40,580 nt of DNA from Sulfuritalea sp. (lineage in GTDB: Bacteria; Pseudomonadota; Gammaproteobacteria; Burkholderiales; Rhodocyclaceae), in contig JALNZB010000024.1 in the NCBI GenBank assembly GCA_023229545.1, positions 7,202 through 47,781 of the forward strand. Direction: 5' to 3'. Shown piece by piece: positions 23,161 through 31,521 of this stretch (the stretch's first letter is position 1; each line of letters opens with the position of its first letter). The translations under genes were made by a program, and so were the position numbers. The notes under the pieces are model-generated. The model worked only from the letters and a program-made list of their open reading frames with translations, did no database searches and was not told where the DNA came from.

Positions 23161-24144
23161 ATGGGCACCCGGCGAGATTTTCTCAAGGGGGTCCTGGCGA
23201 GCGGAGCGGCGGTTACGGCGTGCGTCGCCGCTGTACCGGCTGCGGCCCGCGAAACCCGACCGCGACCGCCCGAAGCGCTCGGCCTGCTCTATGACGCCAC
23301 GCTCTGCGTGGGCTGCAAGGCCTGTGTCGCGGCTTGCAAGGAGGCCAACAACAACCCGCCGGAGTTTTCCACGGTCGATCACCTGTGGGATACGCCGCTG
23401 GATACCTCCGGCCATACCTTCAACATCATCAAGATGTACCGCAACGGCACCATGGAGGTGAAGGACCAGGAGAAGAACGGCTACGCCTTCATGAAGACCT
23501 CCTGCATGCATTGCGGCGATCCGTCCTGCGTCTCGGCCTGTCCCGTTTCGGCGATGACCAAGGATCCGGTGACCGGCGTGGTCGGCTACAACCCGGACAA
23601 GTGCATCGGCTGCCGCTACTGCGTCGCCGCCTGTCCCTTCGGCATTCCGAAGTATCAGTACGATTCGCCGACGGGGCGCATCGGCAAGTGCGAACTGTGC
23701 CGTCATCGCACCAAGGATGGCCACTACTCGGCTTGTGCCGAAGTTTGCCCGACGGGCGCCACGCTCTACGGCAAGACCTCCGATCTGCTAGCCGAGGCCA
23801 AGCGCCGCATTGCGTTGAAGCCGGGCACGCGGACCACGTACCCGCGCGGCAAGGTCGGCGGCCCGGACCAGAGCTACGAGGCGCCGGTCGGCAATTACCT
23901 TCAGCATGTCTATGGCGAGAAGGAGTACGGCGGCACGCAGGTGCTCAAGCTCTCCGGCGTCAACTTCGCCAAGGTCGGCATGCCCGATCTGCCGCCGGAT
24001 GCGGCAGCAGCCCTGTCCGAGACGATTCAGCACACGCTGTACGCCAATCTGATCATGCCGTTCGCCGTGCTGGGTGCGATGACCTACGTCGCCAAGCGCA
24101 ACGTCAAGCCCGATGATGCGTCGACCGACAAGGAGGGGAGCTAA
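23161..24144 (+). CDS. hybA: Hydrogenase-linked ferredoxin-type protein HybA
   Basis: The 327-residue periplasmic electron carrier starts with a Tat signal (TRRDFLKGVLASGAAV). Sixteen cysteines form four [4Fe-4S] clusters, in LCVGCKACVAACKE, SCMHCGDPSCVSACP, KCIGCRYCVAACPFG and KCELCRHRTK...SACAEVCPTG. A C-terminal hydrophobic helix (YANLIMPFAVLGAMTYVA) would anchor it. It passes electrons from HybO to the membrane protein HybB. It begins 2 bp after the hybO stop. Confidence 0.95.
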   Translation: MGTRRDFLKGVLASGAAVTACVAAVPAAARETRPRPPEALGLLYDATLCVGCKACVAACKEANNNPPEFSTVDHLWDTPLDTSGHTFNIIKMYRNGTMEVKDQEKNGYAFMKTSCMHCGDPSCVSACPVSAMTKDPVTGVVGYNPDKCIGCRYCVAACPFGIPKYQYDSPTGRIGKCELCRHRTKDGHYSACAEVCPTGATLYGKTSDLLAEAKRRIALKPGTRTTYPRGKVGGPDQSYEAPVGNYLQHVYGEKEYGGTQVLKLSGVNFAKVGMPDLPPDAAAALSETIQHTLYANLIMPFAVLGAMTYVAKRNVKPDDASTDKEGS

Positions 24145-24147
24145 ATC

Positions 24148-25302
24148 ATGGCCAACAATCAACATGCGGCGCCCGCGCCTGTCGGCGGCAGCCTGGTCAA
24201 TGCCGTGACGCTCACTTGCGGCGTGCTCATTGCGCTGATGGTGGCGATACTGGCGGTGCGCTTCCTCTTCGGACTCGGCGCGGTCACCGCGCTTAACGAC
24301 GGCTACCCATGGGGCATCTGGATCGTGGTCGATGTGGTCATCGGCACGGCCTTCGCCTGCGGCGGTTTTTCGGTGGCCATGCTGGTCTACATCTTCAACC
24401 GCGGTGAGTACCATCCGCTGGTGCGGCCAGCGCTGCTGGCCAGTCTGTTCGGCTACACGCTGGCCGGCGCCGGGGTGATCTTCGACCTCGGTCGCTGGTG
24501 GAACGTGTGGAACATGTTCTGGCCCGGCTCGATCAATCCGAACTCGGTGATGTTCGAAGTGGCGATGTGCATTTCGCTCTACATCGTCGTCATGTGGATC
24601 GAGTTTTCGCCGGTGGTCCTTGAGCAGTTGGGCAAGGATGACGCGCGGCGGAAGGTCGGCAAGGCGATGTTCTTCATCATCGCGCTGGGCACCGTGTTGC
24701 CGATGATGCACCAGTCTTCGCTGGGCACCCTGCTGGTGGTGATGGGATACCAAATCCATCCGCTGTGGCAGACCCCGCTGCAACCCGCGCTGTATCTGCT
24801 GACGGCCATCACCATGGGCTACGCGGTGGTGTTGTTCGAGTCCTGCGTGGCGTCTTCGGCCTACCGGCGCAAGATCGAGATGCACATGCTGACGCCGATG
24901 GCGAAGGTCATGCTGGGTTTCCTGGCGGTCTATCTGCTGATCCGGATCGGCGATCTGCTGGTGCGCGGCGCGCTTTCGCAGGCCTTCGTGCCGTCGGTCG
25001 AGGCGTTGTCGTTCTGGCTGGAAATGGCCTGCTTCATCGCACCGCTGATCCTGATCGGGGCCGAGTCCAACCGGCGTAATCCGGCCAAGCTGTTCCTCGC
25101 CGGCATCCTGCTCATGCTGGGCGGCGCGCTGTTGCGCCTGAACGGCTTCCTGATCGGCTATGAAACCGGTGACGGCTTTAGCTATTTCCCGACCCTGGCC
25201 GAGGTTCTCGTCACCGCGGGCATGTTCGCCATCGAAGTTCTCGGTTACATCATCATCACTCGACGCTTCCCGGTGCTGCCGCGGGAAGAAGCCACTCACT
25301 GA
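24148..25302 (+). CDS. hybB: Hydrogenase membrane subunit HybB (NrfD/PsrC family)
   Basis: The 384-residue integral membrane protein has about ten hydrophobic spans and the NrfD-family layout. Conserved features include NDGYPWGIWIVVDVV in the first periplasmic turn, RPALLASLFGYTLAGAGVIFDLGRWW, and MHQSSLGTLLVV. It links HybA to the quinone pool and, by analogy with the Escherichia coli Hyb system, may couple quinone reduction to proton movement. It starts 3 bp after hybA and is followed 15 bp later by hybC. Confidence 0.94.
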   Translation: MANNQHAAPAPVGGSLVNAVTLTCGVLIALMVAILAVRFLFGLGAVTALNDGYPWGIWIVVDVVIGTAFACGGFSVAMLVYIFNRGEYHPLVRPALLASLFGYTLAGAGVIFDLGRWWNVWNMFWPGSINPNSVMFEVAMCISLYIVVMWIEFSPVVLEQLGKDDARRKVGKAMFFIIALGTVLPMMHQSSLGTLLVVMGYQIHPLWQTPLQPALYLLTAITMGYAVVLFESCVASSAYRRKIEMHMLTPMAKVMLGFLAVYLLIRIGDLLVRGALSQAFVPSVEALSFWLEMACFIAPLILIGAESNRRNPAKLFLAGILLMLGGALLRLNGFLIGYETGDGFSYFPTLAEVLVTAGMFAIEVLGYIIITRRFPVLPREEATH

Positions 25303-25317
25303 AGGACGGAGACGAAA

Positions 25318-27024
25318 ATGTCCAAGCGCATAACAATTGATCCGATCACCCGTATCGAAGGCCACCTGCGTATCGACGTCGACGTGGATGGCGGTCGCGT
25401 CAACAAGGCCTGGTCGTCCGGCCAGATGTGGCGCGGCGTCGAGCTGATCCTGCTCGGTCGCGACCCGCGCGACGCCTGGGCCATCACCCAGCGCATCTGC
25501 GGCGTGTGCACCACGGTGCATGCCATCTGCTCGGTGCGCGCCGTGGAAAACGCGCTGAAAATGGAAATCCCGCTCAATGCCCAGTACATACGCAACCTGA
25601 TCATCCTGGCGCATTCGGTGCATGACCATATCGTGCATTTCTACCATCTGTCGGCGCTCGACTGGGTGGATGTAACGTCTGCCCTGAAGGCCGATCCGAA
25701 CAAGACGGCGGCGCTGGGCGAGAGCCTGTCGTCCTGGCATCTCAACGGCAAACACGAAATGAAGCGCGTGCATGAGCGCCTCAAGCATTTCGTCAATGGC
25801 GGCCAGCTCGGCATTTTCACCAACGGCTACTGGGGTCATCCGGCGATGAAACTGTCGCCCGAAGTCAACCTGCTCGCCGTCGCGCATTATCTGCAAGCGC
25901 TGGAAGTGCAGCGCAAGGCCAACAAGATCGTTTCCATTCTCGGCGCCAAGACGCCGCACATCCAGAACGTCGCCGTCGGCGGTGTCGCCAACCCGCTGGC
26001 GACCGATTCGCAGGCGGTGCTGACCGTCGAGCGTTTGCTGGCGATCAAGGGTTTCATCGACGAACTGAACGACTTCGTCAAGAATGTGTATCTGATCGAT
26101 GTCGCCGCCGTCGGCGCTTTTTATGCCGACTGGACCGCAGTGGGCAAGGGCGTCACCAACTACCTGTCGGTGCCGGATATTCCGCTGGATGCCAAGGGCA
26201 CGCAGTTCGGCTTCCCCGGCGGCTTTGTCGAGGGCGGCAACCTGGCCAGCTACAAGCCGATCAAGTCCTTCAACGACGAGTACTGGATCAAGGGTGTCGA
26301 GGAAGGGGTCAAGCACTCCTGGTACAACTACGACAAAGGCGGCTCCCTGCATCCCTACAAGGGCGAGACCAAGCCCAACTACACCGACTTCAAGGACGAT
26401 GCCAAATATTCATGGCTGAAGTCGCCGACCTTCTACGGCAAGGTGGCGCAGGTGGGTCCGCTGGCGCGCGTCATCAATGGCCTCGCCGCCGGACACGAAC
26501 CTACCAAGAAGTACGCCACGGCGGCGCTCGATACGGTTTCCGCCCTGGCGAAGACCAAGGTCGGGCTGGAGGCGATGCACTCGACCATCGGTCGTCACGC
26601 CGCGCGGGCGATTGGTTGCTGCGTCAATATGGATATGCTGGAAGGCCAATGGACTTCGCTGCTCGGCAACATGGCCAAGGGCGACCTGACGACTTTCAAC
26701 AAGCCGGTGTTCCCCAAGGGCGAGGTGATGGGCGTCGGCTTCCACGAGGCGCCGCGCGGTGCGCTGTCGCACTGGGTGGTCATCGACAATGGCAAGATCA
26801 AGAACTACCAGTGCGTGGTGCCCTCGACCTGGAATGCCTGCCCAAGGAACGAGAAGGACGAGCCGGGGCCCTACGAGGCATCGCTGGTAGGCACCCCGAT
26901 TGCCGATCCGGAGAGGCCGCTGGAAGTGCTGCGTACTATCCACTCTTTCGACCCTTGCATTGCCTGCGCCGTCCATCTGGTCGACAAGGACAGCGATACG
27001 GCGATTACCGTCAAGGCGGTCTGA
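25318..27024 (+). CDS. hybC: Membrane-bound uptake [NiFe]-hydrogenase large subunit (HybC type)
   Basis: The 568-residue catalytic subunit oxidises H2 in the periplasm and is exported with HybO through the Tat signal of the small subunit. The N-terminal nickel motif is RICGVCTTVHA (about residues 60-70) and the C-terminal one DPCIACAVH. After that His a 15-residue tail starting LVDKDSD is the propeptide cut by HybD. The opening ITIDPITRIEGHLRI is typical of group 1 large subunits. Presence of HybA and HybB places the enzyme with the Hyb group (1c-like). It is separated from hybD by a 136-bp spacer with a long imperfect palindrome. Confidence 0.96.
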   Translation: MSKRITIDPITRIEGHLRIDVDVDGGRVNKAWSSGQMWRGVELILLGRDPRDAWAITQRICGVCTTVHAICSVRAVENALKMEIPLNAQYIRNLIILAHSVHDHIVHFYHLSALDWVDVTSALKADPNKTAALGESLSSWHLNGKHEMKRVHERLKHFVNGGQLGIFTNGYWGHPAMKLSPEVNLLAVAHYLQALEVQRKANKIVSILGAKTPHIQNVAVGGVANPLATDSQAVLTVERLLAIKGFIDELNDFVKNVYLIDVAAVGAFYADWTAVGKGVTNYLSVPDIPLDAKGTQFGFPGGFVEGGNLASYKPIKSFNDEYWIKGVEEGVKHSWYNYDKGGSLHPYKGETKPNYTDFKDDAKYSWLKSPTFYGKVAQVGPLARVINGLAAGHEPTKKYATAALDTVSALAKTKVGLEAMHSTIGRHAARAIGCCVNMDMLEGQWTSLLGNMAKGDLTTFNKPVFPKGEVMGVGFHEAPRGALSHWVVIDNGKIKNYQCVVPSTWNACPRNEKDEPGPYEASLVGTPIADPERPLEVLRTIHSFDPCIACAVHLVDKDSDTAITVKAV

Positions 27025-27034
27025 CGGAAAAGCT

Positions 27035-27128
27035 TCACCACGGAGGACACGGAGGGCACGGAGGAAAATCACAGAGAGAAAATCTGTGGATAATGCTTTC
27101 TCCGTGTTCTCCGTGTCCTCTGTGGTGA
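27035..27128. repeat. Long imperfect palindrome between hybC and hybD
   Basis: The outer arms TCACCAC (27035-27041) and GTGGTGA (27122-27128) continue inward through matching GGAGGACACGGAG and CTCCGTGTCCTC segments. Inside is a second stem, CACAGA (27070-27075) with TCTGTG (27083-27088). The whole can fold as a hairpin of about 94 nucleotides. It looks like a dispersed intergenic repeat inserted in the operon. It might stabilise the upstream message or reduce read-through. Confidence 0.75.
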
Positions 27129-27160
27129 TCACTTGGATTTAGCGGACAGGTTCTTCTTAC

Positions 27161-27655
27161 ATGCGACGTGCAGTCGTTCTCGGCATTGGCAACACCATTC
27201 TCACCGACGAAGCTGCCGGCGTGCGCGCGGTTGAGGCGCTGGAGCGGGCTTACCGGCTGCCGGAGAATGTGCTGGCCATCGACGGCGGCACCTCCGGCAT
27301 GGAGATGATCGAGGACCTTTCCAATCTGGATTTCCTGATCGTCCTCGATGTCGTCAAGGCGGGCGTGCCGCCGGGCACGGTGGTGAAGATCGCCGGCGAC
27401 GAGATCCCGATCTTTTTCCGCCAGAAGCTGTCGCCACACCAGATTGCGCTGCCGGACGTGCTGGCCAGTCTCGAATTGCTCGACACCCTGCCCAAGGAAA
27501 TCGTGGTGCTGGGCGTCGAGCCGGTTTCGCTGGAACTGGGCATGGAGATGACGCCGACGGTCGCCGAGAAAATTCCCGCGCTGGTCGCCATGGCCGCAGA
27601 TGAACTGGTTTCTCGCTGTTATGCGCTCGAAGCGCTGACCGCGCCGGTCGGTTGA
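27161..27655 (+). CDS. hybD: Hydrogenase maturation protease HybD
   Basis: The 164-residue nickel-dependent endopeptidase would remove the C-terminal tail of HybC after NiFe assembly. The opening VVLGIGNTILTDEAAGVRAVE is characteristic. The nickel-recognition residues of the family match E17, D63 (VLDVVKAG) and H93 (LSPHQ). The length is normal. It follows hybC after the palindromic spacer and precedes hypC by 9 bp. A separate protease for HoxH (HoxW) is not visible in the window. Confidence 0.93.
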   Translation: MRRAVVLGIGNTILTDEAAGVRAVEALERAYRLPENVLAIDGGTSGMEMIEDLSNLDFLIVLDVVKAGVPPGTVVKIAGDEIPIFFRQKLSPHQIALPDVLASLELLDTLPKEIVVLGVEPVSLELGMEMTPTVAEKIPALVAMAADELVSRCYALEALTAPVG

Positions 27656-27664
27656 AATATCCCC

Positions 27665-27928
27665 ATGTGCCTGGCCGCCCCTTCCCGCGTGATCGAGGTT
27701 CGCGATGGCACGGCGATTACCGAGTGTTTTGGCCAGACACGCGAGGTCAGTCTGTTGCTGCTGGGCGATGAAGTTGCGGTGGGTGACTACCTGCTGATCC
27801 AGGCCGGCGGTTTCGCTTTCGAGCGCGTGGAGACGGAACGCGCCGAAGAGGCTCTGGCATTGATGCAGGAACTCATGGCGGAAGGGGGCGATGCCCGCAG
27901 TTGGGGCGAGAGTTCCGGGACGGCATGA
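27665..27928 (+). CDS. hypC: HypC/HybG-family maturation chaperone (copy 1)
   Basis: This 87-residue protein starts MCLAAPSRVIEV, with the N-terminal Cys-2 essential for holding the Fe(CN)2CO unit in the HypCD complex. It is longer than the copy at 31300 because of a C-terminal tail (MAEGGDARSWGESSGTA). Located beside the hyb structural and maturation genes, it is probably the dedicated chaperone of HybC, as HybG or HupF are elsewhere. Its stop overlaps the start of hybE (ATGA). Confidence 0.9.
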   Translation: MCLAAPSRVIEVRDGTAITECFGQTREVSLLLLGDEVAVGDYLLIQAGGFAFERVETERAEEALALMQELMAEGGDARSWGESSGTA

Positions 27929-28416
27929 GTTTCCGCATCCACGACACCAGTCCAACGGAAGCGGTGGAGGAAGCCTTCTTCCGTATTCAGCGGGAGAAGA
28001 TGGCGGATGTTCCCATTCTCAATTCGGCACTTTCCGTCGAAGCCGTCGACTTTCAGCGCTGGCAGGGGCATTGGCTGGGGATTGTCGTCACCCCCTGGTG
28101 CATGAGCCTGCTACTGGTGCCCGGCGGCAGCGAAAACTGGGTCTCCACGGGCGAAAACAAGCGCCGCTTCGTCAAGTTTCCCGCCGGCGATTTCGCCTTT
28201 CTCGGCAGCGAAGAAGGGGAACTCGGCGAGTACCAGAGTTGTCCACTGTTTTCGCCGATGGGCAAATTCTCTTCCCAGTCCGAGGCCACGATGACCGCCC
28301 GTGCTTCGCTGATTGCCTTGCTCACCCCGGCGCAGCAGGCCCAGGCCACGCCGAAGACGGAGAAAGACGCCGACGAACCTTCGCTTTCACGCCGCCGCTT
28401 CCTCGCTTTGCGATAA
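27925..28416 (+). CDS. hybE: [NiFe]-hydrogenase assembly chaperone HybE
   Basis: The start at 27925 (MSFRIHDTSPTEAVEEAFFR, 163 residues) overlaps the hypC stop as ATGA. Family features are VDFQRWQGHWLGIVVTPWCMSLLLVPG in the centre and the C-terminal SRRRFLALR, a twin-arginine-like motif kept in HybE proteins. HybE is thought to keep the hydrogenase from premature Tat export during assembly. (The central motif spans about residues 44-70.). Confidence 0.9.
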   Translation: MSFRIHDTSPTEAVEEAFFRIQREKMADVPILNSALSVEAVDFQRWQGHWLGIVVTPWCMSLLLVPGGSENWVSTGENKRRFVKFPAGDFAFLGSEEGELGEYQSCPLFSPMGKFSSQSEATMTARASLIALLTPAQQAQATPKTEKDADEPSLSRRRFLALR

Positions 28417-28459
28417 GCTTCGGGGCTCTGATGTTTGTGCGGGCAACAAGGGGGCGAGC

Positions 28460-28855
28460 ATGGCGAGTATTTCTGACTTCAATATTGCGTCAACTGCCGA
28501 AACTGATCGTGAGCATCGGGTTCTGCTCTGCCTGTTGCATGCTCTATGCGACGCGGTTCGGGAAAAACGCGACGCCGAGTCCGTGGGCGAGATTCTTGAG
28601 CAGTTGATCGCCTTTGGTGAAGCGCACTTCACGTCCGAAGAGTTGCTGATGCGGCTGAACAGCTACGACGACTATGAGAATCACGCCGATGAGCACATCC
28701 ACATGCTGGACATGCTCAACAAGATCGTCGCCGACCATACGACGGGCCATTCTTCGCGGATATTGGGCAAGGCGGAAGAGGTTCTCGGTTATATCGACAA
28801 TCACATCGCCACGAGCGACAAGCGTTTTGCCGACCATGTTCGCCGCGGGACGTAG
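28460..28855 (+). CDS. Bacteriohemerythrin
   Basis: The start at 28460 (MASISDFNIASTAETDREHR, 131 residues) is preceded by a GGGGGCGAG ribosome site; the open frame before it is a shadow of hybE. The di-iron ligands of hemerythrin are all present: TDREHR, FGEAHFTSEE (H-x3-E), ENHADEHIHML (H-x3-H) and YIDNHIATSDK (H-x4-D). Such proteins bind O2 reversibly. Lying between hybE and hypA in an unbroken gene series, it might protect the oxygen-sensitive maturation steps or sense O2. Confidence 0.88.
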   Translation: MASISDFNIASTAETDREHRVLLCLLHALCDAVREKRDAESVGEILEQLIAFGEAHFTSEELLMRLNSYDDYENHADEHIHMLDMLNKIVADHTTGHSSRILGKAEEVLGYIDNHIATSDKRFADHVRRGT

Positions 28856-28861
28856 AGCCTC

Positions 28862-29203
28862 ATGCACGAAATGTCGCTCGCCGAAGGTGTCCTGCAATTG
28901 ATCGAGGATGCGGCGCACCATCAGGAATTTGCCAAAGTCACCAAGGTCTGGCTGGAAATCGGCCAGCTTTCCGGGGTCGAGATCGAGGCCATGAAATTCT
29001 GCTTCGACGCCGTGACGCGCGACAGCATCGCCGACGGCGCCCGCCTGGAGATCATTACGGCGCCCGGCACCGGCTGGTGCCTGGAGTGCTCGACGACGGT
29101 GCCGATGACCGAGGTCTATGGCGAATGCCCGCAATGCGGCGGCTATCAGGTGCAGGTGACAGGCGGCACCGAGATGCGGGTCAAGGAACTTGAAGTGGTT
29201 TAG
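28862..29203 (+). CDS. hypA: Hydrogenase nickel incorporation protein HypA
   Basis: The 113-residue nickel metallochaperone has the invariant N-terminus MHEMSLAEGV (nickel ligand His-2). Its zinc site has two C-x-x-C pairs, in GWCLECSTT and GECPQCGGY. It delivers nickel to the large-subunit precursor together with HypB, which follows 12 bp later. Confidence 0.95.
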   Translation: MHEMSLAEGVLQLIEDAAHHQEFAKVTKVWLEIGQLSGVEIEAMKFCFDAVTRDSIADGARLEIITAPGTGWCLECSTTVPMTEVYGECPQCGGYQVQVTGGTEMRVKELEVV

Positions 29204-29215
29204 GAGACGAAGGCA

Positions 29216-30139
29216 ATGTGTACCACCTGCGGTTGCGGCGACGGCGAAGTGAAAATAGACGGCGATGATCCCAGCCACGAGCATGAGCACGTCCATTCCG
29301 ATGGCACGCGCCACAGTCATGGTCATGAGCACGCGGGCGACCATGCCCATGATCACGGTCCTCGTTATGCACCGGCGCACTCCCACGCTCCGGGCCTCGG
29401 CGCCAGGCGCATGGTGCAGATCGAGCAGGACATCCTGGCCAAGAACAACGCCTATGCGACCGAGAACCGCCAGCGCCTGGCGGATCGCGGCATATTTACG
29501 CTGAACCTGGTATCGAGCCCCGGCTCGGGCAAGACCACGCTGCTGGTGAAGACCATCGAATTGCTCAAGGGCCGGCAGCGCGTGGCCGTCATCGAGGGCG
29601 ACCAGCAGACCAGCCAGGATGCCGAACGCATCCGCGCCACGGGAGCGCCGGCGATCCAGATCAACACCGGCAAGGGCTGCCACCTCGACGCGCACATGGT
29701 CGGTCATGCCATGGGCAAGCTCGAACTGGCGGACGATTCATTGTTGATGATCGAGAACGTCGGCAATCTGGTCTGCCCGGCGGCGTTCGATCTGGGCGAA
29801 GCGCACAAGGTGGTGATCCTCTCCGTCACCGAAGGCGAAGACAAGCCGATCAAATATCCCGACATGTTCCGCGCCGCGACCCTGATGCTGATGAACAAGT
29901 GCGATCTGCTGCCGCATCTGACATTCAGCGTGCCGCGCGCCATCGAATTCGCGCGCCGCGTCAATCCCGGCATCGAAGTGATCGAAGTATCTGCCACCAC
30001 GGGGCAGGGCATGGACGCCTGGCTGGCGTGGCTCGAAGGCGGCGCCGCCGCAGCGCGGGGTCAGCGCCAGGACTCTGTCTCCAGCTTGAAGCACCGCGTT
30101 GCCGAACTCGAAGCGCAACTGGCCGCGAGGGATGTCTGA
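29216..30139 (+). CDS. hypB: Hydrogenase nickel incorporation GTPase HypB
   Basis: The 307-residue protein starts with MCTTCGCGDG, the N-terminal metal site, followed by a His-rich stretch (residues 22-58, HEHEHVHSDGTRHSHGHEH and on) that can store nickel. The GTPase core has the P-loop SSPGSGKTTL near residue 100, EGDQQTSQDAERI, NVGNLVCPAAFDLG and NKCDLL. A C-terminal extension (after about residue 280, SVSSLKHRVAELEAQLAARDV) has coiled-coil character and is not part of the usual HypB core. The stop overlaps the start of the next gene. Confidence 0.95.
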   Translation: MCTTCGCGDGEVKIDGDDPSHEHEHVHSDGTRHSHGHEHAGDHAHDHGPRYAPAHSHAPGLGARRMVQIEQDILAKNNAYATENRQRLADRGIFTLNLVSSPGSGKTTLLVKTIELLKGRQRVAVIEGDQQTSQDAERIRATGAPAIQINTGKGCHLDAHMVGHAMGKLELADDSLLMIENVGNLVCPAAFDLGEAHKVVILSVTEGEDKPIKYPDMFRAATLMLMNKCDLLPHLTFSVPRAIEFARRVNPGIEVIEVSATTGQGMDAWLAWLEGGAAAARGQRQDSVSSLKHRVAELEAQLAARDV

Positions 30140-31295
30140 CGTCATGAACGCCGCTGGGAACGCCGCGCCAGCCTGCGTCGAACACCAGATCGAGCTGGCC
30201 GCTTCCGCTCCACCCTTGTTGGCCATGGGCGCCTGGTTCAAGAACACGCTGTGTCTGGCGCAGGGCCATCAGGCGTGGGTCTCGCACACGGTGGGCGACT
30301 TGTTCCAGGCCGAAGCCTGCCTCGCCCATGAAGCCACTGCGCGCGAGCTGTTGCGGGCGCTGGCTGCCATCGGCAAAAAGCCCGTTGTCATTGCCCACGA
30401 TCTGCATCCGGATTTGCATTCGACCCGTTTTGCCGTGCAACTGGCGGCGGAGCTCGGCGTCGAAGCCATCGGCGTGCAGCATCACCATGCGCACATTGCG
30501 GCGGTGGCCGCCGAGCATGGCATCAGCGGCCCGGTGTTGGGTCTGGCGCTCGATGGCGTTGGTCTGGGCACCGATGGACAGGCTTGGGGTGGGGAACTGC
30601 TGAGCGTCGATGGCGCGCATTTCACCCGGCTCGGCCATCTGCGACCGTTGGCGCTGCCCGGCGGCGACCGTGCGGCGCGCGATCCATGGCGCATGGCGGC
30701 GGCCGTGCTGTTCGATCTCGGTCGCGGCGAAGAAATCGCGTCGCGTTTTGCCGACCAGCCGGGCGCCGAAATAGTTGCGGCCATGCTGGCCAAGGGCTTG
30801 AACAGCCCGCGCACTTCCAGCATGGGGCGGGTGTTCGACGCCGCCGCCGGCTTGCTGGGTATTTGTCTGAAAATGGAATTTGAAGCCGAGGCGGCCATCG
30901 CATTGGAGCAGGACGCGACGGCTTATATCGAGACCCATGGTTGGCCCGCGCCGCTCGAAGGCGGCTGGCATATCGGCGAAAACGGCGAACTGGATCTGCT
31001 GCCGTTATTGGGCGCTCTGTCATCGGAGCCTGATACCGGCTACGGTGCGGCGCTGTTTCACGCCACGCTGCTGGCGGCGCTGATGCACTGGGTGATGCGC
31101 GCCGCCGAGGCGACGGGGATCGAGCGTCTGGCCTGCGGCGGCGGCTGTTTTTTCAACAAGCTGCTGCGTTCGGCGCTGGTCAAGAAGATTCCACCCACCG
31201 GCCTTGAACTGCTGCTGCCGCAGCGGCTGCTGCCGGGAGATACCGCGATTTCGCTGGGACAGGCCTGGGTGGCAATTCACCACCTGGAAAAGTGA
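30132..31295 (+). CDS. hypF: Truncated HypF carbamoyltransferase (Kae1-like domain only)
   Basis: The 387-residue protein corresponds to the C-terminal half of HypF. It has the metal-binding GVQHHHAHIA motif, LALDGVGLGTDGQAWGGELL, SSMGRVFDAAAGLLG and the terminal GGGCFFNKLL. It lacks the acylphosphatase domain, zinc fingers and YrdC-like domain that make up the first half of standard HypF (about 750 residues). The start at 30132 overlaps the hypB stop by 8 bp, and there is no room for missing domains, so this is a natural short form. A short HypF is also known from Cupriavidus. Carbamoyl-AMP formation needs a YrdC-type partner elsewhere in the genome. Confidence 0.92.
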   Translation: MSDVMNAAGNAAPACVEHQIELAASAPPLLAMGAWFKNTLCLAQGHQAWVSHTVGDLFQAEACLAHEATARELLRALAAIGKKPVVIAHDLHPDLHSTRFAVQLAAELGVEAIGVQHHHAHIAAVAAEHGISGPVLGLALDGVGLGTDGQAWGGELLSVDGAHFTRLGHLRPLALPGGDRAARDPWRMAAAVLFDLGRGEEIASRFADQPGAEIVAAMLAKGLNSPRTSSMGRVFDAAAGLLGICLKMEFEAEAAIALEQDATAYIETHGWPAPLEGGWHIGENGELDLLPLLGALSSEPDTGYGAALFHATLLAALMHWVMRAAEATGIERLACGGGCFFNKLLRSALVKKIPPTGLELLLPQRLLPGDTAISLGQAWVAIHHLEK

Positions 31296-31299
31296 AACT

Positions 31300-31521
31300 A
31301 TGTGTCTGGCGATTCCGGTCAGGGTTATAGAAGTCGGCGCTGACGATACGGCGATTGTCGATCTCGGCGGTGTCACCAAGGAAATCTCGCTGGCGCTGCT
31401 GTCCGATGTGCAGGTAGGCGATTACGTGATCCTGCATGTGGGCTACGCACTGTCGAAACTCGATCCCGAGGAAGCGGAGAAAACGCTCGCGCTGTTTGCC
31501 GAGATGGCCGAGGCCTCGTGA
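31300..31521 (+). CDS. hypC: HypC maturation chaperone (copy 2)
   Basis: The start at 31300 (MCLAIPVRVIEV, 73 residues) is 4 bp after the hypF stop; the longer open frame upstream is a shadow. Cys-2 is present, and the terminal helix EEAEKTLALFAEM is typical. It is the classical hypC of the hypCDE cluster, and it overlaps hypD (GTGA). With the copy at 27665 this gives two chaperones for two or three different large subunits. Confidence 0.93.
   Translation: MCLAIPVRVIEVGADDTAIVDLGGVTKEISLALLSDVQVGDYVILHVGYALSKLDPEEAEKTLALFAEMAEAS

Noticed and set aside
23788..26352. An 854-codon minus-strand open frame across hybA, hybB and hybC
   Set aside because: It is antisense to three proteins with intact catalytic motifs, and its composition (Arg/His/Gln-rich) is typical of a shadow frame.
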